Positions 24,668-32,049 of a DNA stretch of 33,319 nt are shown one piece after another. Location of the stretch: IMG/VR virus record IMGVR_UViG_3300017752_000073, positions 1 to 33,319 of that record; one strand, written 5' to 3'. The notes below the pieces were generated by a model, which did not search any database, was not told where the DNA came from, and saw only the letters and a program-made list of their open reading frames with translations. A program made the translations under genes and the position numbers. Positions within the stretch are counted from its first letter, which is position 1, and each line of letters opens with the position of its first letter. The stretch is from a virus.

Positions 24668-26719
24668 ATGGCAATACAAGTAATAAACGCAGGTGTTTCA
24701 CCTAACGATGGTACTGGAGATACGCTCCGTGCTGGATCACAAAAAATAAATTATAATTTCCAAGAAATTTATAGTACATTTGGTGACGGTACAACACTGT
24801 TAGAATCAGATATAAATTTTGGATCTATAAAACTACTTGCAAATAACTCAGTAGTAAGTGCAGCAAGTTTAAGTGCAATAGACGGCGTTACAAATAGAGG
24901 AACAATAATACATGTACAAGATGAAAATGCTCTGTATTATGTAAATGGAACATCATGGATTAAATTACTAAGTGATGCGACTGTACCAGTAAGTGGATAC
25001 ACTGATAGTTTATCTACAATAGCGTACACAGGACAATATGCAGACTTACAGGGTACTCCTACTATACCTAGCGATTTAAGTGAACTTACAAACACTGGTA
25101 ACGTATATGCTACATCTGCATCATTACCTACAACTATATTAGACTTAGCAATTGATGACGGCGCAGACGGTCAAGTACTTCAAACTGACGGCGCAGGTAA
25201 TTTTACATTTACAACAATACCAGGTGGCACCAATGCAATAGGACTAACTGATTTAAATGTTGTAGTAGGCACTCCAACAGGTAACGGTACTTTATCTTAT
25301 AATAATTTAACAGGTGAATTTAATTATGTTCCACCTAACTTATCAGTTTATACACTTAGTAGTGAATTGGCTGCAATAGCAACGACTGGTAATTGGTCTG
25401 ATGTTATTGACAAGCCTAATCTTGCTCTTTATGCATTAGATGACGACATAGCAGATGTCGGTAAGTCAGGTGAGTATAGTGATTTATTAAATGTACCAGT
25501 TGTACCTACACAAACATCAGACATATCAAACGATAGTGGATTTATAACTTTTGAAGATTTGTCTGCAACAACAGGTACAGCATCGGGCAATGGTAGTATT
25601 GCATTTGATTCTGCAACAGGTATTATTACTTACAATCCACCAGACGTGAGTGGTTTAGTTTCCCTAACTGATCTTAGTGCAATTGTAGCAGTAACACCAA
25701 GCGGCAGCGGTGACTTCCAGTATAACAATACTAACGGACAGTTTACATTTACACAACCTGATTTATCTGTTTATACACTTACTACTAATCTTGCAGCAAT
25801 AGCAACATCCGGTGGTTGGTCAGATCTTACAGGTACACCAACTACAATTGCTGGATATGGAATTACAGATGCATTTGACGGCGTATTTGCTAGTTTAACA
25901 AGTAAACCTACTACAATTTCTGGATACGGAATTACAGATGCATTACAATTAGGTACAACTTCTACTACTGCACTTGCAGGTGATACTGCAATTCCAGCAG
26001 CACTTACTGATTTAGGTATTACTGACGGTACTGCAAATCAAATACTTTCAACTGACGGATTAGGCAACTTTACCTTTATAGATCAAAGTGGCGGCGCTAG
26101 TATAGGTAACCTAACAGTAACAAATAGTACTTTTACTAGTAGTGATTCACAAGTACAGGTAGATAGCAATTTAGATGTTACAGGAACACTTACAGTAAGT
26201 GTTTTAGAAACAGATGACTTAACTATCACTGGATCAGGTACAACAACAATTGACAGTGCAAACAATATTGAATTGAATGCTACTAATAGAGTAGTAATTA
26301 CAGATACTCCGATACAAGTATCAAATAGAACAAACGCTCAGCGAGGCGCAATTTCACCAGTAGCAGGTGATACTATATTCAACTCAACTACATCTGCATT
26401 ACAAGTGTCAAATGGCAGTGAATGGGTTCCTATGCATCAGGGTGTAGGAGTTATAACAGGTAGTGATGCTGGTGCTGCTGATTATATAGGCACAGGCGGA
26501 TATATCTTTAGTAGATCAAACACTGGTGTATATAGTATGAACATTGGATCATTTGCAGGTATAGATAATTATGCCGTATTTGTTACACCAACAAACGAAG
26601 ATGATTGTTATGTTAACGTAACAAAAAATACTACAACTGTAGGTTTGGAGGTTATTAACATAGCCAGTGGTAACCCAATTGATTGCGATATTAGTTTTAT
26701 GTTGTTTGCATTAGCATAG
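24668..26719 (+). CDS. Second fibre-like structural protein, 683 aa
   Basis: The ATG at 24668 lies 1 nt after the previous stop and is preceded by GGATGGAG. The N-terminus (INAGVSPNDGTGDTLRAG, then INYNFQEIY) is a motif shared by many phage fibres and baseplate appendages ('NDGTGD.LR.A..K.N.NF.E.Y'). The shaft contains three ~100-aa repeats, each with a G.G...Y.N.TG.F.Y.PP(D/N)LS stretch, two of them followed by VYTL...LAAIAT.G.WSD. Two TTI(A/S)GYGITDA units follow. The C-terminal ~130 residues (GVITGSDAGAADYIG onward) look like a small globular tip. There is no S74 chaperone. It may be a short tail fibre or whisker; the assignment to a T4 gene is not possible from this. Confidence 0.75.
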   Translation: MAIQVINAGVSPNDGTGDTLRAGSQKINYNFQEIYSTFGDGTTLLESDINFGSIKLLANNSVVSAASLSAIDGVTNRGTIIHVQDENALYYVNGTSWIKLLSDATVPVSGYTDSLSTIAYTGQYADLQGTPTIPSDLSELTNTGNVYATSASLPTTILDLAIDDGADGQVLQTDGAGNFTFTTIPGGTNAIGLTDLNVVVGTPTGNGTLSYNNLTGEFNYVPPNLSVYTLSSELAAIATTGNWSDVIDKPNLALYALDDDIADVGKSGEYSDLLNVPVVPTQTSDISNDSGFITFEDLSATTGTASGNGSIAFDSATGIITYNPPDVSGLVSLTDLSAIVAVTPSGSGDFQYNNTNGQFTFTQPDLSVYTLTTNLAAIATSGGWSDLTGTPTTIAGYGITDAFDGVFASLTSKPTTISGYGITDALQLGTTSTTALAGDTAIPAALTDLGITDGTANQILSTDGLGNFTFIDQSGGASIGNLTVTNSTFTSSDSQVQVDSNLDVTGTLTVSVLETDDLTITGSGTTTIDSANNIELNATNRVVITDTPIQVSNRTNAQRGAISPVAGDTIFNSTTSALQVSNGSEWVPMHQGVGVITGSDAGAADYIGTGGYIFSRSNTGVYSMNIGSFAGIDNYAVFVTPTNEDDCYVNVTKNTTTVGLEVINIASGNPIDCDISFMLFALA

Positions 26720-26727
26720 GAAAATAA

Positions 26728-28260
26728 ATGGAAAATTATTTTGTAACATTAAAAAAAGGTGTAGACGTAGACGAGTTTTCAGATGATATGGAAACACCCG
26801 GCGGTTCTTTATATATTCCAGATAGATCAGTAGATGTAGCGGATAGACGTCCTAATAATTTAAGAAGTACATTATATAACTTATCTGCTGACGAAGCAGA
26901 AACTATAAGACAAGATTCACGAGTAGTTGCAGTTCAACTACCTGTACCTGTATCAGCAAGAACTGATTTTGGTACTCAAACAGGAAGATTTTATAGAGGC
27001 ACGAACAAAGATTCTGGCGTAGTAAATTGGGGACTAAGAAGATGCATTCAAACATCTTATGAATCTTCTCAAGAAACATTTAGCAATAATCAAGGCTTTA
27101 CATACAATTTAGACGGCACAGGTGTTGATGTTGTTATACAAGACAGCGGAGTTATGACAGGGCATCCAGAATGGGAAGACAAGTTTGGTGTAACACGTTT
27201 AGTTGAACATGACTGGTATACGGCAGCAGGTGTTTCAGGTACTATGCCAGTTGGATTTTATGGCGATGTTGGAAATCACGGAACACATGTAGCAAGTACG
27301 GTTGCAGGCAAATTATACGGCTGGGCTAAAAACGCAAGAATTTATAGTATGCGTTATGATCTAATGGCAGAAGATGATATGTATGACTTAATTAGACTAT
27401 GGCATTTAAGTAAACCTATTACACGCACAGGATATAGAAGACCTACAATAGTAAATGCAAGTTGGGGATATAGATGGTACTATCCAGGATATAATGCTGC
27501 TCAAGGCGGAGCAATTACAGATATACAATATAGAGGCGTAAGTAGAGGTACATCATTATCAGTTAATTGGGGAATGAAAGTAAATAGTTCAGGCAGGGTT
27601 GGCTGTCTACGTGATGCCGTAAATGATGCAGCAGCAGAAGACTGTATCGATGCAGGTATAACGGTAGTTAGAGCAGCAGGAAATTACTATCATAAATTAG
27701 ACGTAGCAGGCGGCTTAGATTATGACAATAGTATGACATTAGATACATCTTGGGCCTCAGTTTCTGCAGGAACTCCTATTTTCTATAATCGTCCAGGCTC
27801 TCCGTATGCTGACGGAATGATAATGGTAGCAAATATAAACGCCACTAATACAGTTGCTGGCGTTGAACCTATTGCTAACAGTAGTGAAAAAGGACCTAGG
27901 ATAGATGTATGTGCTCCAGGATCACAGATTACAGCGGCAACTAATACAGCAGGCTATGGATCTTTTTACGATAGTACATATCCTACAAATTCTAATTATA
28001 AAATTTCACGCATTTCTGGAACTAGTATGGCATCTCCGCAAGTGTGCGGTGTCCTTGCTCAATACTTACAAATTAATCCACATGCAACACCTGCAGATTT
28101 AAAAAATTGGGTCATTGCAAATGCTCAATCAGGATCTTTAGATGTAGGTACAGGTACTGGCACTGATTACTCAGACGATTCTAGTTTACAAGGCGGCCCA
28201 GATAGATACTTGTATCAGCCATTTAACAATCCTATTCAAGGTCGCATTAGAAATGCCTAA
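26728..28260 (+). CDS. Subtilisin-family (S8) serine protease
   Basis: This 510-aa protein carries the complete subtilase triad: Asp139 in VVIQDSGV, His184 in GNHGTHVAS and Ser433 in SGTSMASPQ. The oxyanion Asn319 is in RAAGN. Residues 1-~78 (ENYFVTLKKGVDVDEF...) resemble an I9-type propeptide, which folds the enzyme and is then removed. There is no signal peptide or transmembrane helix, so it would act inside the infected cell or be carried in the virion. It lies 8 nt after the fibre gene (AGGAAAATAA before the ATG) and overlaps gp4 by 8 nt, so it is expressed with structural genes. Possible roles are processing of fibre or capsid proteins or cleavage of host surface proteins; none is shown by the sequence. 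Confidence 0.9.
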   Translation: MENYFVTLKKGVDVDEFSDDMETPGGSLYIPDRSVDVADRRPNNLRSTLYNLSADEAETIRQDSRVVAVQLPVPVSARTDFGTQTGRFYRGTNKDSGVVNWGLRRCIQTSYESSQETFSNNQGFTYNLDGTGVDVVIQDSGVMTGHPEWEDKFGVTRLVEHDWYTAAGVSGTMPVGFYGDVGNHGTHVASTVAGKLYGWAKNARIYSMRYDLMAEDDMYDLIRLWHLSKPITRTGYRRPTIVNASWGYRWYYPGYNAAQGGAITDIQYRGVSRGTSLSVNWGMKVNSSGRVGCLRDAVNDAAAEDCIDAGITVVRAAGNYYHKLDVAGGLDYDNSMTLDTSWASVSAGTPIFYNRPGSPYADGMIMVANINATNTVAGVEPIANSSEKGPRIDVCAPGSQITAATNTAGYGSFYDSTYPTNSNYKISRISGTSMASPQVCGVLAQYLQINPHATPADLKNWVIANAQSGSLDVGTGTGTDYSDDSSLQGGPDRYLYQPFNNPIQGRIRNA

Positions 28261-28687
28261 ATATGCTCAAGGCAGATTTGTTGTTAAAAATAAAGACAAA
28301 TACTTAGGAAATAGAGAACCTATTTATAGATCTAGTTGGGAATTTACATTTATGAAATTCTGCGACGAACATCCGTCGATTGTAAAGTGGATAAGCGAAG
28401 GCATAAAAATACCATACAGAAATCCTTTTACTGGAAAGTACACAGTGTATGTTCCTGATTTTCTAATTAGTTATGTTGACGCAAATGGAAAACAAAAAAC
28501 AGAATTAATAGAAGTAAAACCCGCTGCTCAAAGAAGTTTACAAGAAGCCAAAAAAAATAAGCGTAATGCTGCTCATGCTATATTGAACGCTGCAAAATGG
28601 GAAGCAGCGCAAGCATATTGTAGGCAGAATAATATTACATTTAGAGTAGTTACTGAAAATGACATATTCCATAATGGTAAAGGATAA
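28253..28687 (+). CDS. 4: Head completion protein, gp4-like (nuclease-fold)
   Basis: This 144-aa protein matches T4 gp4 (also called gp50/65), needed to finish DNA-filled heads so that tails can join. Shared features are GRFVVKNKDKYLGN..PIYRSSWE, FCDEHPSIVKWISEGIKIPY, YVPDFLISYVD and LIEVKP, ending with AAKWEAAQAYC and ITFRVVTEND. The D...ExK arrangement (PDF, then IEVKP) is that of the TnsA/PD-(D/E)XK nuclease fold, which suggests trimming of DNA ends. The length equals T4 gp4 (150 aa). It overlaps the subtilase gene by 8 nt. Confidence 0.88.
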   Translation: MPKYAQGRFVVKNKDKYLGNREPIYRSSWEFTFMKFCDEHPSIVKWISEGIKIPYRNPFTGKYTVYVPDFLISYVDANGKQKTELIEVKPAAQRSLQEAKKNKRNAAHAILNAAKWEAAQAYCRQNNITFRVVTENDIFHNGKG

Positions 28688-28690
28688 ATA
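28683..28690 (+). promoter_or_regulatory. Late promoter (GATAAATA) of the small terminase, overlapping the gp4 stop
   Basis: The octamer includes the TAA stop of gp4 (28685-28687). The predicted start is near 28696, 21 nt before the gp16 ATG; no strong Shine-Dalgarno site lies between. Confidence 0.6.
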
Positions 28691-28716
28691 ATAGTAGCAT
28701 ATAATGGTAGTATACA

Positions 28717-29223
28717 ATGACTAAAAAATTAGAAGACATGTTAAATCTTCCTGAAGCAAAAGCGATAGTAGAAGAAGATACACAAAAAGAACAAAAAAAA
28801 GCAAAGCAAGTAAAGAAGTCTGCCGCAGAAGATATGCGACAAATTGATGAACTTGATAAAATTAGTTCAGCACTACCTGCCGTTAAAGGCTTAGGCGAAA
28901 TGGCCGACAAAGAATTAAATGAAGTTGCTGACAAGGCAATGACAGCATATGACGATTTAATGGATTTAGGAATGAACGTTGAAGCACGTTACAGTGGCAG
29001 AGTATTTGAAGTAGCAGGTACAATGTTAAAAACAGGACTAGATGCAAAGATAGCAAAATTAGATAAAAAATTAAAGATGGTAGACTTACAATTGAAAAAA
29101 GAAAAGATGGATCGTGATTCGTTTAGTAACAATGATTCAGGCTTTAGTGAAGGTCAAGGTGTAGTCGTTACTGACAGGAATACGCTATTAAGTCGTTTGA
29201 AAGGCGAAGCAGAAGATAAATAA
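28717..29223 (+). CDS. 16: Small terminase subunit, gp16-like
   Basis: The small terminase recognises phage DNA and regulates the gp17 motor. This 168-aa protein has the size of T4 gp16 (164 aa) and its layout: a charged N-terminus (LEDMLNLPEAKAIVEEDTQK), a central helical core (MTAYDDLMDLGMNVEARYSG, RVFEVAGTMLKTGLDAKIAK) with the 'E...A.ML....DAK..KL.K.L..V.LQLKK' heptad pattern that forms the oligomer, and a C-terminal tail with GVVVTDRNTLLSRL. Its place three genes before gp17 supports the assignment. No catalytic motif is expected. Confidence 0.8.
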   Translation: MTKKLEDMLNLPEAKAIVEEDTQKEQKKAKQVKKSAAEDMRQIDELDKISSALPAVKGLGEMADKELNEVADKAMTAYDDLMDLGMNVEARYSGRVFEVAGTMLKTGLDAKIAKLDKKLKMVDLQLKKEKMDRDSFSNNDSGFSEGQGVVVTDRNTLLSRLKGEAEDK

Positions 29224-29242
29224 GTAATATAGGATACAATAT

Positions 29243-29785
29243 ATGAAACATTTAAATGAATACTTAACAGAATCAAAGAAAACATACGAATTTAAGATTG
29301 GTATTGCAGGCGAACTTCCTGAAGGTTTTGAAACAAAACTAAAAACCGCAATGGAAAAGTTTCAAGTTGTAAACATGAGTAAAGGTAAGAAAACACCTAT
29401 CCAAGAACGTCCTTTAGATTTTCCTAGTTTAGAAAATACTGAAGTTACATACTTTGAAGCAGAAGTTAATTACCCTACAACACAAGCAGTTTTACAAGAA
29501 TATATTGCACAAACTTGCACTTGTGATTTAGGACATGTTTTAGTACGAAGCGCACACGAAGCAGAAAAAATTGAAGAAGACGAAAAAGCAGATGACGGCA
29601 CTTATACACCTGTAATTGGATCCGATATGGAAGCAGGTGAATCAGCACAAGAAAGTGTTGGAGACTCAAGAGTTATGAACTTGCTTAAAGAATTAGAAAC
29701 AGCACGTAAAGAAAAAGGTGACAGTGATTTTAAATTAGAAAACACTGATGATAAACCTAACAGTAAAAGTGCAGTAGGGAGTTAA
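29243..29785 (+). CDS. Conserved marine-phage protein of unknown function
   Basis: This 180-aa protein begins MKHLNEYLTESKKTYEFKIG and contains TPIQERPLDFPSLENTEVTY then FEAEVNYPTTQAVLQEYIAQ. I recall this pattern (a small alpha/beta domain followed by an acidic tail) in hypothetical proteins of marine T4-like and podoviral phages. Residues 1-~110 look folded; the remainder is rich in Glu, Asp and Lys and likely disordered. It sits 20 nt after gp16 and 2 nt before the next gene, so it is part of the packaging operon. It may assist head assembly or packaging; that is inferred from neighbours only. Confidence 0.65.
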   Translation: MKHLNEYLTESKKTYEFKIGIAGELPEGFETKLKTAMEKFQVVNMSKGKKTPIQERPLDFPSLENTEVTYFEAEVNYPTTQAVLQEYIAQTCTCDLGHVLVRSAHEAEKIEEDEKADDGTYTPVIGSDMEAGESAQESVGDSRVMNLLKELETARKEKGDSDFKLENTDDKPNSKSAVGS

Positions 29786-29786
29786 A

Positions 29787-30386
29787 ATGCAAGATCCAGC
29801 AATGGCAAATTTACTTAGAAGCCTAACAGCAATAGATAAACCAGTAGCAGAGTGTCCACCGGAAATGGGTCAGGACATGGGTCAGGATATGGCACCACCA
29901 ATGGCACCAGACATGGGCCAAGATGCTGGTGGCGCATCAATTAATATAAAATTAGATGATCCAACTCAAATGGCGCAAGTTCTCAAAGCACTGCAAATGA
30001 TACAAGGCGGCGCACAAGAAGATGCACCAGTAGAAGACGAAGCAGTTACAGAATACGAAAACGAGCCAGAAGAGCACTACGACGATCATGATCATATGTT
30101 GAATAAACTTAGTGGCGGCATCAACAGAAAGAAAGATGCATTTGCAGCAGCACAGCCAGGCGATAATGCAATGGCAGTAGAAACCATTAAATCATCGTTA
30201 AAGGCAGCACTTGCAGAAAAGAAAAACAAAAAGTCTACATGTAAAGAATGCGGCAAGCCAAGTTACACTTCATTAGATGAAGAAAAGCAAAAAGGCGTAG
30301 ACGGCAAAGTATGCTGGAAAGGCTACAAGCGCATGGGCACTAAGAAAAAAGGTGGCAAGACAGTAGACAACTGTGTAAAAATGTAA
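29787..30386 (+). CDS. Unknown protein with Met/Pro-rich linker and C-terminal four-cysteine domain
   Basis: The 199-aa protein starts with MQDPAMANLLRSLTAID, followed by a low-complexity stretch of MGQD and MAP units (residues ~27-46). A DPTQMAQVLKALQMIQGG helix and an acidic region come next, then a Lys-rich C-terminus. The end has Cys152-x2-Cys155 (TCKECGKPSY), Cys176 (KVCWKGYKRMG) and Cys196 (DNCVKM), which could bind zinc. The stretch CWKGYKRMGTKKKGGKTVDN is a recurring C-terminal peptide in marine phage head proteins, in my recollection. AGGGA precedes the ATG, which is 1 nt after the previous stop. A role in head assembly or packaging is likely from context; function unknown. Confidence 0.65.
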   Translation: MQDPAMANLLRSLTAIDKPVAECPPEMGQDMGQDMAPPMAPDMGQDAGGASINIKLDDPTQMAQVLKALQMIQGGAQEDAPVEDEAVTEYENEPEEHYDDHDHMLNKLSGGINRKKDAFAAAQPGDNAMAVETIKSSLKAALAEKKNKKSTCKECGKPSYTSLDEEKQKGVDGKVCWKGYKRMGTKKKGGKTVDNCVKM

Positions 30387-30402
30387 TTCCTACCGATAGG
30401 AA
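30387..30402 (+). other. Short perfect stem-loop before the gp17 terminator
   Basis: TTCCTA (30387-30392) pairs with TAGGAA (30397-30402) across a CCGA loop. It lies immediately after the stop codon. It may protect the 3' end of the gp16 operon message together with the terminator that follows. Confidence 0.4.
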
Positions 30403-30411
30403 GAACGGACC

Positions 30412-30437
30412 AAATAGCACCCACGGGTGCTATTTTT
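30412..30437 (+). terminator. Intrinsic terminator before the large terminase gene
   Basis: AAATAGCACC (30412-30421) pairs perfectly with GGTGCTATTT (30426-30435) around the loop CACG. The T run extends from 30433 to 30437. It separates the small-terminase operon from gp17. Confidence 0.82.
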
Positions 30438-30440
30438 ATG

Positions 30441-30448
30441 ACTAAATA
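30441..30448 (+). promoter_or_regulatory. Late promoter variant (ACTAAATA) of gp17, predicted leaderless start
   Basis: ACTAAATA is followed by exactly 5 nt (TTAAC) and the ATG at 30454. The octamer departs from GATAAATA at its first two bases but keeps the TAAATA core. It lies 3 nt after the T run of the terminator, so gp17 is its own transcription unit. Confidence 0.55.
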
Positions 30449-30453
30449 TTAAC

Positions 30454-32037
30454 ATGTCAAAGTCATTAGATGGCGTTTTAATTAAAAAAGCCAATAAACA
30501 AGAAAAATTTACACAAGAACAAGTAGACGACTTGATGCAATGCATGGATCCTGAAAAGGGATACTTGTACTTTGCAACAAAGTTTGCATATATTCAGCAT
30601 CCTGTAAAAGGAAAATTGTTATACGATCCTTATGAATATCAGTTAGGATTAATGGACAGTTATCATAGTTACAGATTTAACATTAACATGATGCCTAGAC
30701 AAACAGGCAAAACGACATGTGCAGCAATCTACCTTGCATGGTATGCTATGTTTAATCCAGACCAAACTATTCTTATTGCAGCGCACAAATATACAGGTGC
30801 TCAAGAGATTATGTCACGTATACGTTTTGTATACGAAACTTGTGACGATCATATTAGAGCAGGTGTTACTTCGTACAACAAAGGTTCGATTGAGTTTGAA
30901 AATGGAAGTCGAATAGTTAGTCAAACAACGACAGGCAACACAGGACGTGGTATGTCAATTTCATTACTATACTGTGACGAGTTTGCATTTGTTATGCCTA
31001 ATATTGCCGAAGAATTTTGGACATCAATATCACCTACACTAGCAACAGGTGGTCGTGCTATTATTACATCAACACCAAACTCAGACGAAGATACGTTTGC
31101 TACTATTTGGAAACAAGCAGAAGATAAGTTTGACGAACATGGTAATGAGCAAGAGGTAGGTCGTAATGGCTTCCATTCATTCATTGCTCAATGGCATGAA
31201 CATCCTGATAGAGATGAAGCGTGGAAAGTTGAAGAAATTGGTCGCATTGGTGAAGAAAAGTTTAGACGTGAATACGGCTGTGAATTCTTAGTATACGACG
31301 AGACACTTGTTAACAGTATGAAACTTGCTGTAATGGAAGGTGCTACTCCTAAACTTAACATGGGTCAAACACGTTGGTATAAAAAACCAAGCAGTCAGTA
31401 CAATTATGCAATTGCGTTAGATCCTGCTATGGGTACAGGTGGAGACTATGCAGCAATACAGATTGTTGAATTACCCACATACGAACAGGTAGGTGAATGG
31501 CAGCATAATACAACTGCTATACCTGGACAAATACGAGTTCTGCGTGACATATGTAATTACATTGCTAATGAAACAGGCACAGGCGGCTCAAATATATATT
31601 GGAGTGTTGAAAACAACAGTATAGGAGAAGCAGCATTAATTGTAATACAAGATTTAGGTGAAGAAAACATACCTGGATTATTTTTAAGTGAACCGATGCG
31701 TAAAGGACATGTACGAAAGTTCCGCAAAGGATTTAATACTACACATGGTACAAAAGTAACAGCGTGTGCTAGATTAAAAACTATGATAGAAAACGATCAA
31801 TTAATAATTAGAAGTAAACCGTTTATATCAGAATTAAAAGGTTATATTGCAACTGGCTCAAGTTTTCAAGCAAAGTCTGGTATTACAGATGATCTTGTCA
31901 GTAGTATGTTGCTGGCACTTAGAATGATTACAGTAATGAAAGACTGGGATCCTAACATATACAAAACATTTACACACGCAGAAAAAATTGACGAGGAAGA
32001 TCTACCCATGCCTATATTCATCAGTAGTGCATATTAG
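30454..32037 (+). CDS. 17: Large terminase subunit, gp17-like packaging ATPase and nuclease
   Basis: gp17 is the motor that cuts the concatemer and pumps DNA into the prohead. The N-terminal ATPase has Walker A PRQTGKTT (residues 81-88, Lys86) and Walker B LLYCDEFAF (171-179, Asp175 and Glu176), with the coupling motif around ITSTPNSDEDT. The C-terminal RNase-H-type nuclease starts near residue 319: AIALDPAMGTGGDYA carries Asp323, SVENNSIGEAAL supplies the acidic Glu, and ITDDLVSSML the last Asp. The 527 aa are a little short of T4 gp17 (610 aa). The start is fixed by a late octamer 5 nt upstream; no Shine-Dalgarno site precedes it. All catalytic residues appear intact. Confidence 0.95.
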   Translation: MSKSLDGVLIKKANKQEKFTQEQVDDLMQCMDPEKGYLYFATKFAYIQHPVKGKLLYDPYEYQLGLMDSYHSYRFNINMMPRQTGKTTCAAIYLAWYAMFNPDQTILIAAHKYTGAQEIMSRIRFVYETCDDHIRAGVTSYNKGSIEFENGSRIVSQTTTGNTGRGMSISLLYCDEFAFVMPNIAEEFWTSISPTLATGGRAIITSTPNSDEDTFATIWKQAEDKFDEHGNEQEVGRNGFHSFIAQWHEHPDRDEAWKVEEIGRIGEEKFRREYGCEFLVYDETLVNSMKLAVMEGATPKLNMGQTRWYKKPSSQYNYAIALDPAMGTGGDYAAIQIVELPTYEQVGEWQHNTTAIPGQIRVLRDICNYIANETGTGGSNIYWSVENNSIGEAALIVIQDLGEENIPGLFLSEPMRKGHVRKFRKGFNTTHGTKVTACARLKTMIENDQLIIRSKPFISELKGYIATGSSFQAKSGITDDLVSSMLLALRMITVMKDWDPNIYKTFTHAEKIDEEDLPMPIFISSAY

Positions 32038-32044
32038 ATAAATA
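32037..32044 (+). promoter_or_regulatory. Late promoter (GATAAATA) at the gp17 stop codon, predicted leaderless start
   Basis: The G of the gp17 TAG stop is the first base of the octamer. Exactly 5 nt (ACTAT) separate it from the ATG at 32050, predicting a leaderless message for the next gene. Confidence 0.65.
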
Positions 32045-32049
32045 ACTAT

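Noticed and set aside
28704-28724. Six-codon open frame (MVVYND) in the leader of the small terminase, overlapping its ATG
   Set aside because: It could be an attenuating leader peptide, but it has no ribosome-binding site and such short frames are expected by chance in AT-rich DNA.
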